From assembly GCA_026706025.1 (NCBI GenBank), contig JAPOZO010000056.1, forward strand, positions 1-64,000: a stretch of 64,000 nucleotides of DNA, in the 5' to 3' direction. The notes beneath the pieces are model-generated. The model was not told the origin of the DNA. It saw only the letters and a list, made by a program, of their open reading frames with translations, and did not search any database. The position numbers and the translations under genes were made by a program. Position 1 is the stretch's first letter, and the number at the start of each line of letters is the position of its first letter. Below, piece after piece: positions 53,207-62,400 of the stretch. The DNA comes from Candidatus Poribacteria bacterium (GTDB lineage Bacteria; Poribacteria; WGA-4E; WGA-3G).

Positions 53207-56200
53207 ATGAAAACCACGGATGTTGATCTTATCCACCGCGTTCTCAATGGTGACGATGCTGCCTTTACGGAGCTTGTGAAGAAATATCAAAAACCGATTC
53301 ACGCGCTTGTGTGGCGGAAGATTGGTGATTTCCACATCGCCGAAGAAATTACGCAGGATACATTCCTAAAGGCGTATCAGGAATTGGCAAGGCTAAAGAA
53401 ACCGCAGAGTTTTGCGAGTTGGCTCTATGTGATTGCTGCAAACAACTGTAGTACATGGCTGCGTAAAAAGCGTTTATGGACAGAACCGGTTGATGATACA
53501 CGACTACAAGAAACGACGTATTCTGGATATGTCGTTGCGGAAAACGAACGCGTAACGGCAGAAGCACAACGCGAAGTCGTCAAAAAATTGCTCGCCAAAC
53601 TCCAAGAGAGTGAACGCACGGTCATCACGCTGCATTACTTCGGTGAGATGTCCAGTTCGGAGATCGGCGCGTTCTTAGGCGTATCGGCAAATACGGTGAG
53701 GAGCCGTTTGCGCCGCGCCCAGCAACGTTTAAAGAGGGAGGAACCTATGATTCGAGAGGCTTTAGAGAATTTCCAAATCACACCAAATTTCGCAGAAAAT
53801 ATCATGCGCGAGATCGCGCGTCTGAAACCCACTGCGCCATCTGGCGGTAAGCCATTTATACCGTGGGCAATAGGTGTCTCTGCATTAGCAGTCGTCCTTT
53901 TGATGCTGGGTATCGCAAACCATCAATCCTTATCGCGTTTCCAAAAGCCCTACAGTTTCGACGCTGCGTCAGAGATGAAGGTTGAGTTGATTGATGCACC
54001 CGTGGTGCTAAACCTCGAAGCCGAGCCAGATAGCCGGACGCAACTCGGAAATGCCAACGCCCAAGATAAGAACAATGGCATTGGTAACCAAGTTGATGAC
54101 GCTGCTTCGCTTGACTTGGAAACAATTATCACCAAGATGAAGTACTACGATAATGCTGTCACCTCCGTAACCGGCGATTTCGTTATGGAACGTCATCAAG
54201 ATTCAGGAATTGGAAAAAATGAATATACGCTGATGTTTGATGGTGAAAAAGTCCAAATGGAGCAGGAAGAGGGATGGCCGATCATAGGGTATTGGGATGG
54301 AGAACGCTCCTGGGAGGGCGCAAAAAATAAAAGGATGATCTTTGAATTTGAAATTCCACCCAACACGGAGAAAACTGAGCTTGAACCGATTCGGCAGGCA
54401 TTCAAGCATAACGGTATTGACCTCGCAGAGGATGTCCGCATCGTTGATGGCGACGAGCCAGAGAGTTTCACACTTGTTGAGAAGGAGACGGGGACAATCT
54501 ACTCTTTCTGGTTGGAGGGAGAGACGACGCTGTTGGTTTATGATTATCATCTCGAATATAGTGTTCGCCCTCAGTGGTTGGTGCCTTCTAACTATGATCC
54601 GAGATTTTGGCTCACCTTCCCAAGCCTCGGTTCAAACAATTCCTACCTATCCGAACCGCTTTGGCACTTGCTTGAGAAACATGAGAGTGAAATTATTGGG
54701 AGTGAGGTCCTGAACGGTGAAAAGACATCCGTAATTCGTCTAAATATCCCTGCTTGGTCCACGGAAGATTTTAAAATGCCTGCTGAGTCCTATAAACTCT
54801 GGATTTCTCATGACAAAGGTTTTCGACTGGTTAAGTCAGAACGAGCGTTTGCCGTGGAGAATCCGACGGAATGGAGTTCCTACAAAGCAGGTGTAACCTA
54901 TATTTCGACCCGAAAAATTGAACATCACGAATATCTACCGGATGTCTGGTTTCCTAAGAGAATTGAGTCGATTACTGTTCCAAAGGCATCACCGGAGCAA
55001 CAAGATGAAGCAGATTTCCTTTACAAAAATGTCCTTCTCACGAAGCAGTGTCGGATAAACACCGATGTTACAGCGTTCCTCAGTCTGCGTTTACCGCCTG
55101 ATACACCTATTTTCGATTACGGAGAAGGTCAACCGAGTTTCGTAGAGAATGTGCTAAACCCTAAACCTAAACCGGATATTCTGACGCAATATGAATCTGA
55201 TGAGCAAGTCTATGATCCCGCGCCACATGATTTACAAATGGTCATCACTAAGATGAAGCACTATGATAGTGCTATCGTCTCAGCAAGTGGTGACTTCGTC
55301 ATTGAGCACCATAGGGATTCAGGGATCGCGAAAACGCAATATGCATTGACATTTGAGGGCAAGAAAATCCGGGTGGAACAAAAAAGGGATTTTCCGACGT
55401 TAGATAAGGATGTGCCCCTGATAAAAACGCTGTTGCCGCTCGTGAAAATTTACGACGGAGAACAGCAGTGGGAAATCTATAAATACAGAAAACTGCTCTT
55501 TAGCCTTGAGGTTACACCTGACGCAGAGCGTACGGTCATCAAGACAATTCGACAGGCGCTCACGCAACAAGGCATTAAACTTGCTGACGATGTACGCATC
55601 GCCGCGAGTGAACAGCCGGATAGTTACACGCTTATTGAGAACCAGACAGGTAAATCCTATTTTATCTTATGGGAAGCAGAGACGACCCTCAAGGTCTATG
55701 ACCTCCATCATCTCGAATATGGGGTTTGGTATCAGCGGAATATTCTTTCTGACCTCGATCCGAGATATTGGCTCACTTATCCCAGCGAAGGTGGAAGTGC
55801 CTATCTCACCGAACCCCTCTGGCAACTCTGGCAACTCCTTGAAAAGCATGAAAGTAAACTGCTCGGCAGCGAATTGCTGAACGGCGAAGAAACTTCTGTG
55901 ATCCGACTGAATTTACCTAAGCAGTCCCTTAAACTCTGGATTTCTCACGACAAAGGTTTCCGGCTGGTTCAGTTGGAAAGAGCATTTATCGCTAAGAAAC
56001 CGGTATCGGAGCACTTCAAAGTCGGTGATATCTATATAGAAACACGGAAAATAGAGCATCACGAATACCTGCCAGATGTCTGGTTCCCTCAGAAAATTGA
56101 ACGGTACTATACCCCACTGACAGATCCGGATCCGCAAGGCAAGGATCAAGTCATTTTAAAAACTGTAGTCCACACGAAGCAATGTCGGTTAAACACGGAT

Positions 56201-56560
56201 GTTGCTGCGTTACTCCGTTTAGACCTACCCTCCGATACACCTGTTTTGGGTTTAAAGCCAGAACCGGATGCGCCAAAAGCGGAAAAAGTCGCATTTTTAC
56301 GTCAAGAAATTCCTCGAACGCTGAATCTCCGTCTTGACATGTTCAAATTGGTTGAGGAACTCGCCGAATTTTACGCCAAAGACCCGGATCTTTCTCTGCT
56401 AAGGGATCAAGTCCATGAGGAATCAAGGACACTCATGAGGACTATCTTTGATTTGTGTCATCGTTACAATCGACTCACCAATGATGACTCGGCATTCAAG
56501 TCAGGCGGTGAATTTCACGATCTCATGAAACAAAACGGCATTAGCATTTCCAGAGAATAG
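53207..56560 (+). CDS. Membrane-anchored ECF sigma factor 5 with duplicated LolA/LppX-like domain
   Basis: 1117 aa. GGAGGG ribosome site. Sigma-2/sigma-4 (about 5-185), TM about 218-241, conserved YSFDAASEMKVELIDAP. Two copies of a domain of about 330 residues follow (starting near 303 with DLETIITKMKYYD and near 674 with DLQMVITKMKHYD). Each has HHEYLPDVWFP near its end and alternates strands like outer-membrane lipoprotein-sorting (LolA-like) proteins. A helical tail closes the protein. A lipid-handling or lipid-sensing role is a guess from fold resemblance. Confidence 0.82.
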   Translation: MKTTDVDLIHRVLNGDDAAFTELVKKYQKPIHALVWRKIGDFHIAEEITQDTFLKAYQELARLKKPQSFASWLYVIAANNCSTWLRKKRLWTEPVDDTRLQETTYSGYVVAENERVTAEAQREVVKKLLAKLQESERTVITLHYFGEMSSSEIGAFLGVSANTVRSRLRRAQQRLKREEPMIREALENFQITPNFAENIMREIARLKPTAPSGGKPFIPWAIGVSALAVVLLMLGIANHQSLSRFQKPYSFDAASEMKVELIDAPVVLNLEAEPDSRTQLGNANAQDKNNGIGNQVDDAASLDLETIITKMKYYDNAVTSVTGDFVMERHQDSGIGKNEYTLMFDGEKVQMEQEEGWPIIGYWDGERSWEGAKNKRMIFEFEIPPNTEKTELEPIRQAFKHNGIDLAEDVRIVDGDEPESFTLVEKETGTIYSFWLEGETTLLVYDYHLEYSVRPQWLVPSNYDPRFWLTFPSLGSNNSYLSEPLWHLLEKHESEIIGSEVLNGEKTSVIRLNIPAWSTEDFKMPAESYKLWISHDKGFRLVKSERAFAVENPTEWSSYKAGVTYISTRKIEHHEYLPDVWFPKRIESITVPKASPEQQDEADFLYKNVLLTKQCRINTDVTAFLSLRLPPDTPIFDYGEGQPSFVENVLNPKPKPDILTQYESDEQVYDPAPHDLQMVITKMKHYDSAIVSASGDFVIEHHRDSGIAKTQYALTFEGKKIRVEQKRDFPTLDKDVPLIKTLLPLVKIYDGEQQWEIYKYRKLLFSLEVTPDAERTVIKTIRQALTQQGIKLADDVRIAASEQPDSYTLIENQTGKSYFILWEAETTLKVYDLHHLEYGVWYQRNILSDLDPRYWLTYPSEGGSAYLTEPLWQLWQLLEKHESKLLGSELLNGEETSVIRLNLPKQSLKLWISHDKGFRLVQLERAFIAKKPVSEHFKVGDIYIETRKIEHHEYLPDVWFPQKIERYYTPLTDPDPQGKDQVILKTVVHTKQCRLNTDVAALLRLDLPSDTPVLGLKPEPDAPKAEKVAFLRQEIPRTLNLRLDMFKLVEELAEFYAKDPDLSLLRDQVHEESRTLMRTIFDLCHRYNRLTNDDSAFKSGGEFHDLMKQNGISISRE

Positions 56561-56599
56561 TGGAATACCGCTGAATCCGAGAAGCACGATGATTTGTTT

Positions 56600-56631
56600 G
56601 GCGAGGCAACTGTGCCTCGCCTTCTCTTTTT
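56600..56631 (+). terminator. Rho-independent terminator of sigma 5
   Basis: GGCGAGGCA pairs perfectly with TGCCTCGCC around ACTG, followed by ttctcttttt. About 40 bp after the stop. Confidence 0.8.
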
Positions 56632-56779
56632 GGGTTGAAGTATATCCTCCGTAGGAACAACCTAAAATCGCATAATTCAACAAAATAAAAAATTGACTGT
56701 CACCGGAATTTGTGGTAAAATAGAGGCATCTACATCAGTGTTCTGGAAACCGCGACCCCTGACAACGAGCAACTTAAAG

Positions 56780-56998
56780 ATGACCAGAGAACAAATCATA
56801 ACCCAAGACCCAGATATTCACGGCGGCGTGCCTGTATTTGCAGGCACACGTGTGCCCATCAAAAGTCTCATTGATCATCTCAAAGCCGGCGAGAGCCTTG
56901 ACTATTTTCTCGAAGGTTTCCCTTCTGTTTCTCGGCAACAGGCAGTTACTTTTTTAGAAATCGCATTGGCATCGGTTTCCAAGGAAATCTCAGCTTGA
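56780..56998 (+). CDS. DUF433 antitoxin-like protein
   Basis: 72 aa from ATG 56780 (MTREQIITQDPDIHGG). PVFAGTRVPIKSLIDHLKAGES and FLEGFPSVSRQQA are hallmarks of the DUF433 family, usually an antitoxin next to a DUF5615 PIN-like toxin. No toxin gene follows. After the stop, TTGAAGTGTCTG could be the start of one, but the frame ends within about 17 codons. Likely an orphan antitoxin. Confidence 0.8.
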   Translation: MTREQIITQDPDIHGGVPVFAGTRVPIKSLIDHLKAGESLDYFLEGFPSVSRQQAVTFLEIALASVSKEISA

Positions 56999-57094
56999 AG
57001 TGTCTGACGACAAACCCTCCTTACCTCTCGTTGTCAAGAAATTAGAATCTCAACCCTCTTATCATAAACTCACTCCAATTTTTTTTGAGAATTC

Positions 57095-57121
57095 TGTGAC
57101 TTTTTCATCTCAAATAGCGTC
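57095..57121 (+). promoter_or_regulatory. ECF-type promoter motif I (variant)
   Basis: TGTGACTTTTTC then GCGTCACTATG, 22 bp start to start. 50 bp before the sigma 6 ATG. The upstream box differs from the GCAAC type but matches motif J. Confidence 0.55.
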
Positions 57122-57170
57122 ACTATGTGTTGATGTGAAATACTGAACATTCCCTATCCAGAGGTATCCG

Positions 57171-59144
57171 ATGAAAAACGATGATGTTCAACTTATCCAA
57201 CGCGTGCTTGAAGGCGATGATACTGCGTTCTCTGTGCTTGTGAGAAAATACCAAAAGCCGGTGCACGCGCTTGCGTGGCGGAAGATCGGAGATTTCCACA
57301 TCGCCGAGGATATCACACAAGAGACGTTCCTAAAAGCGTATCAGCGACTCTCTACGCTGAAAGAACCACAATCCTTTGCGAGTTGGCTGTATGTGATAAC
57401 GGCGAACCATTGCAACACGTGGCTCCGTAAGAAACGTCTGTGGACACAATCGTTGGAAGAGACAAACAGCGCGCAGTTAGAAAAAGCGACGTATTCTGGA
57501 TATGTCATCGAAGAAAACGAGCGAATGACGGTGGAAACACAACGCGAAGTCGTCAAGAAACTCCTCGCGAAATTAAAAGAGAGCGATCGGACCGTCATCA
57601 CACTTTATTACTTCGGGGGAATGACATACGAAGAGATTAGCAAGTTTCTTGGAGTATCGGTAGGAGCGGTTAAAAATCGCGTTTATCGTGCGCAAGAACG
57701 TCTGAAGAAGGAGGAACCCATGATAAGAGAGGTTTTAGGCAACTTCCAAATCACACCGAATCTCACGGAGAACATCATGCGCGAGGTCTCGCGTCTGAAA
57801 CCGGTTGCGCCGTCTGGTAGCAAACCATTAATTCCGTGGGCAGTCGGTGTTTCTACGTTAGCAGTTGTGTTGTTGATGTTGGGTGTTAGTAGTCAATACT
57901 TATCGCGTTTCCAGAAACCGTATAGTTTCGATGCTGCATCTGAGATGATAGTGGAACTTATTGAGGCACCCGTTGTGCTGAATCTTGAATCCAAACCCGA
58001 TATTCGGACGCAACTCGGAAATGCCAACGGACTGGGCAAGGGCAATGTTTCTAATCAGCAGCCTGACGAGGTCTCAGCATCGGTTGCAAAAGCAGACACA
58101 ATGGTCGGAAAAAAGGTTCTTGAGGGTGTTAAGCCGGTGAAAGGGGATAGCACTTTTATTGGGACATTACATCCAGCACTCAAAGCCGCTGGTGGGGATT
58201 GGTCAATCCCACGTCTCACCGGCACATTCGGAAACGCCTTCAGTTTCAGTATGAAAATAGGGGACGGCGCGGTCTGGCAACAAGCCAACATCGATTGGTG
58301 GCTCCTGTGGGATATGATTGCTCACATCGGTTATGAATTTCAGGAGTTTCAATTCGTACGCAACGGAGAGCAGCCCGCACCAACTCCGAAAGAACTTCAG
58401 AGTATTAAAGATCAGACGTGGGAAAAGGTCAAGGCGAGTATTGACCGAGGCATTCCTGCGATTGCGTGGCAACCGATGACAGTTGAGCAGCGTGATTGCG
58501 GCGTGAGTGCCTACGGATGGGCATCGCTCGTCGGCTACGATGAAACCGAGAAAACATACACCGTTCGGCATCAGCATTATACGACCGAGTATACCGTTCC
58601 TTATGATAAATTCGGATCCACAGACCCAGTCGGTTGGTATTGTGTTATGGTGCTTGCCGAAAAGAAACCGTTGGATCGGATGGTGTTGGCAGTGAAATCC
58701 CTTGAACACGCTGTCGCTTTTGCACACGGGACACGGTTTGATTTGAAAGACGCGCCTTACGCTGTTGATGCCATCGGGTTCACTGCTTATGAACTTTGGA
58801 AGCGGGCATTGGAACGTGACGATGTGGATGTCGGGTTTACGGAGCATTCGGCTTGGATCTTGTGGGAGATGCGAGAGCACGCTGCGGCGTATCTCAGAGA
58901 AATCACCAATCACTTTCCAGAAGTATCGAGCCGTGCCTTGTCCGATGCTGCAGCCTTTTATGACGAAGAAATCAGAGCCGTCGTGAAGCTGGTAAACATC
59001 TGCAAAGGGCACGAAAGAAAACACGAAACTTTCACGACATCCAAGAGGCAAGAAGCGGTAGAGGCTGTCAACGCTGCTCTCGCTGCAGAGAAAAAAGCGA
59101 TCGAAAAAATTGAGACAGCTTTGGCGACTCTGCCGAAAAATTAA
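57171..59144 (+). CDS. Membrane-anchored ECF sigma factor 6 with C39-like domain
   Basis: 657 aa. AGAGGTATCCG then ATG. Sigma-2/sigma-4 (about 5-190), TM about 221-243, conserved YSFDAASEMIVELIEAP. From about 341 to 500 comes a BtrH/C39-like papain-fold region (DRGIPAIAWQP, WASLVGYDETEKTYTVRH). A helical region follows to the end. I cannot place an active-site cysteine with confidence, so it may bind rather than cut. Close paralogue of sigma 7 in the sigma part. Confidence 0.82.
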   Translation: MKNDDVQLIQRVLEGDDTAFSVLVRKYQKPVHALAWRKIGDFHIAEDITQETFLKAYQRLSTLKEPQSFASWLYVITANHCNTWLRKKRLWTQSLEETNSAQLEKATYSGYVIEENERMTVETQREVVKKLLAKLKESDRTVITLYYFGGMTYEEISKFLGVSVGAVKNRVYRAQERLKKEEPMIREVLGNFQITPNLTENIMREVSRLKPVAPSGSKPLIPWAVGVSTLAVVLLMLGVSSQYLSRFQKPYSFDAASEMIVELIEAPVVLNLESKPDIRTQLGNANGLGKGNVSNQQPDEVSASVAKADTMVGKKVLEGVKPVKGDSTFIGTLHPALKAAGGDWSIPRLTGTFGNAFSFSMKIGDGAVWQQANIDWWLLWDMIAHIGYEFQEFQFVRNGEQPAPTPKELQSIKDQTWEKVKASIDRGIPAIAWQPMTVEQRDCGVSAYGWASLVGYDETEKTYTVRHQHYTTEYTVPYDKFGSTDPVGWYCVMVLAEKKPLDRMVLAVKSLEHAVAFAHGTRFDLKDAPYAVDAIGFTAYELWKRALERDDVDVGFTEHSAWILWEMREHAAAYLREITNHFPEVSSRALSDAAAFYDEEIRAVVKLVNICKGHERKHETFTTSKRQEAVEAVNAALAAEKKAIEKIETALATLPKN

Positions 59145-59219
59145 GCGGATCGCAAGTGCTTGCCTCCCTATCCTCATCTATAGCGGATCGCAAGTGCTTG
59201 CCTCCCTATCCTCATCTAT
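59144..59219 (+). repeat. Perfect 38-bp tandem repeat, two units
   Basis: Units 59144-59181 and 59182-59219 (starting AGCGGATCGCAAGTGCTTGC) are identical. The first begins at the last base of the sigma 6 stop codon. A related single unit lies at 52818. Confidence 0.85.
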
Positions 59220-59417
59220 TCAACCCTCCAATTTCTTATCAAGCTCCCCTTCTTTCCAGATCATACACACTTGTAAACAGATTTGTGTTATAATTCTGCT
59301 AACGCGAAAAAGCAAAACCCAGTCTGGTAACCACAACCGTTCCTTGCCCCCCGTTATCACGGAAATAAAATCTTAACCTTCTTTAGGCGAACTCGCTTCT
59401 AATTTTTTTGAGAATTA
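59220..59417. other. Intergenic region upstream of sigma 7
   Basis: No gene. Extended -10 TGTTATAAT at 59286-59294. Homologous to the region before sigma 5. Confidence 0.5.
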
Positions 59418-59444
59418 TGAGACTTTTTTTTCTCATGTAGCGTC
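59418..59444 (+). promoter_or_regulatory. ECF-type promoter motif J (variant)
   Basis: TGAGACTTTTTTTTC then GCGTCACTAAATG, 22 bp start to start, 50 bp before the ATG at 59494. Confidence 0.55.
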
Positions 59445-59493
59445 ACTAAATGTTGATGTGAAATGATGAACATTCCTTTTGCAGAGGTGTCCG

Positions 59494-62400
59494 ATGAAAA
59501 ATGATGATATGCAACTCATCCAACGCGTGCTTGAAGGCGATGATACTGCGTTCTCTGTGCTTGTAAGAAAATATCAGAGATCCGTTCACGCGCTTGCGTG
59601 GCGGAAGATCGGGGATTTCCATATCGCCGAGGATATCACGCAGGATACGTTCCTAAAGGCGTATCAGAGGCTCTCAACACTAAAAAAACCGCAGCGTTTC
59701 GCGAGTTGGCTGTATGTAATAGCAGCGAACCATTGTAGTACATGGCTTCGTAAAAAACGTCTGTGGACACAATCGTTGGAAGAGACAAACAGCGCGCAGT
59801 TAGAAAAAGCGACGTATTCTGGATATGTCATTGCGGAGAACGAGCGTATGACAGAGGAAACACAACGCGAGATCGTCAAAAAGTTGCTTGCGAAGTTACA
59901 AGAGAGCGAGCGAACAGTCATTACGCTTCATTACCTCGGGGGAATGAATTATGAGGAGATCAGCGAGTTTTTAGGTGTATCGGTAGCTGCGATTAAGAAT
60001 CGCCTATACCGAGCGCGGAACCGCTTAAAAAAGGAGGAACCCATGATTAGAAAGGCTTTAGGCAATTACCAGATCACACCAAATCTAACAGAGAATATCA
60101 TGCGCGAGGTTTCACGTATGGAACCGATTGCGCCGTCTGGTGGTAAACCGTTGGTGCCGTGGGCAATAGGTGTTTCTACGTTAGCGGTCGTATTTTTGAT
60201 GTTGGGTGTAGGCAACCGATACTTGTCGCGTTTCCAAAAGCCGTATAGTTTCGATGCTGCATCGGAGATGACAGTGGAATTGATTGAGGCGCCTGTTATG
60301 CTAAATCTCGAATCCAAACCAGATATTCGGACGCAACTTGGAAACGCCAATGCACTGAAGAGTAACGATGGATTAAATCAGCAACCTGATCCGCCAGAAG
60401 ATATGGCTAAGGTTACCGCTGCACCAGTAGATGAAGCAGAGGAAATAACTATTGCTGATGAAGCCGAGCGCCACATCACACTGAGTACCGACGCTACTAC
60501 AGAGAGTGGAGAAAGCTTGGCGCAAGGAACTTTCATTTTCAGCAAAACCAATACAATTTTTACATCTACAAGTGCTAGTACTAGAGGCATAATTTCTCCA
60601 ACTGATCCATCGCCGATGTACATGCTGTCAAGTTATATTCTCCACCATAATATTAACCTTTTCAGATTTCCTTTGGTTGTAGGAGATAGCTGGACACAGA
60701 AGGCGGGCTGGGATTCACAGGCTGAGATAACCTTGGAGGGCTATGAGCAGATAGAAGTTTCCGCAGGAACTTTCCCCGAATGTCTCAAACACAAAACTGT
60801 TTTCACAGACGCTGAAGCGGATTCCGATCTTCAAAGTGCATTTGTGAATGGAACACGCTATTTGTGGTTTGCTAAGGGCGTTGGACTCGTCAAAATGCGT
60901 TATGAACATTCTAACGGTGCCACAACGGAAGCAGAATTGCTGGAATACAATGCCCCGGCCAACACTATAGAATACCTCCCCGTGCAGATCGGCAATACAT
61001 GGACATACAAATGGCAAAACGATTATCGCGAAGAAGCAGTGATTGAGCGGTTTCATATTACCGAGAACTTAGGTAAACCGATGGGATTCAAAGCCGCGAA
61101 GTATGAAGTTAAAATAAATGCCGATAATAAACGCGTGGCGCATGTCAATTGTGTTCTAACTCCTAAAGTGGGGAGTGGAGAAACAATACAGTTAAGCATG
61201 GACAATTTTGGTACTGAGGGACTGCCCTTTGGTTATGCTGCTTACGTACGTGGGTTAACTGTTCGCGACGCGACAGGCGAAACCTTGCCCATAGAAGAAC
61301 TTGATCGTGTTCGCTGGTCGATTGAATTTAAAGATACATCTCCTATAACGCTTAGTTATAGGGTATTACTCAAGCACGATGAAAGGGAATGGCCCCCTGG
61401 GCCGGACGAAGCACCTTATGCTAAAGAAGATTGTGTGTTCTGGACGGGTCGTGCCTTGTTCATTATTACTGAAATGGATAATATCAAAGTACAGTTTGAT
61501 GTTCCTGAGAACTGGCATGTGTCAACGCCTTGGAATCGCATCGGAAACAAAAGACACCAATTTGCTGTCACAGACCAAAATGATTTGATAGAATCTTTCC
61601 TCTTGATTGGTACACATGCTGAGAGGATAGCAAAATCTGATGAGGTAGAAGTTGTCTTGGCAATCGGTGAACGCTTTAAAGCTGCTGCTGATGAAATACA
61701 AGGGACAATCGAGGCTTTCCTGAAAGCGTACACAACAGTATTTGCTGGTACTCCAAACGGTCGCATGCTGTTTGTTGCGAATCCTTATGATAGAAAAGGA
61801 AGCATGGATGGTGGTGTTTTTGGGCGCAGTATCAGTGTTCTGATGGGTGGCACCCCGAATGAAAACAACAGACATTTTTGGATGCCTTTTGTCGGACATG
61901 AAATTTTCCATATCTGGAACGGACAAGCTATCAATTTTCGTGGACAGGAATATTGGTTCAGCGAAGGGTTTACCGAGTACTATTCACGAGTCATTTCTAC
62001 ACGCCTCGGATTTACTTCTGAAGATAGTTTTCTTGAAAACCTTGAACGCGCATGCGAATTGTATCTGCCTAAGCAGGGAGCACTCTCTATGCGTGATGCG
62101 GGTAAAAACAAATCCGCCAACAGCGATTTAGTCTACCAAGGGGGCAGTCTGGTTGCCGCCACATTGGATGTGCAAATCCGCAAACTTACGCAAAATCAGA
62201 AGAGCCTTGACGATGTAATGAAACAGGTGTACCGGGAGTTTGGTCTCACTGACACCCCTTGCACTATGGACGATATTATCAGAATTGTTAGCCAGATTAC
62301 AGGCGAAGATTTTAAACCGTTCTTCCACAACTATGTCTCTGGAACGAATAGGTTGCCGCTCGCCGAATATCTCAGTGATGCGGGTATAGATGCTCAGATA

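Noticed and set aside
59144-59219. 38-bp repeat as a CRISPR
   Set aside because: Two adjacent units without spacers.
59479-59493. TTG start for sigma factor 7
   Set aside because: The ATG at 59494 is aligned with other sigma starts and follows GAGG.
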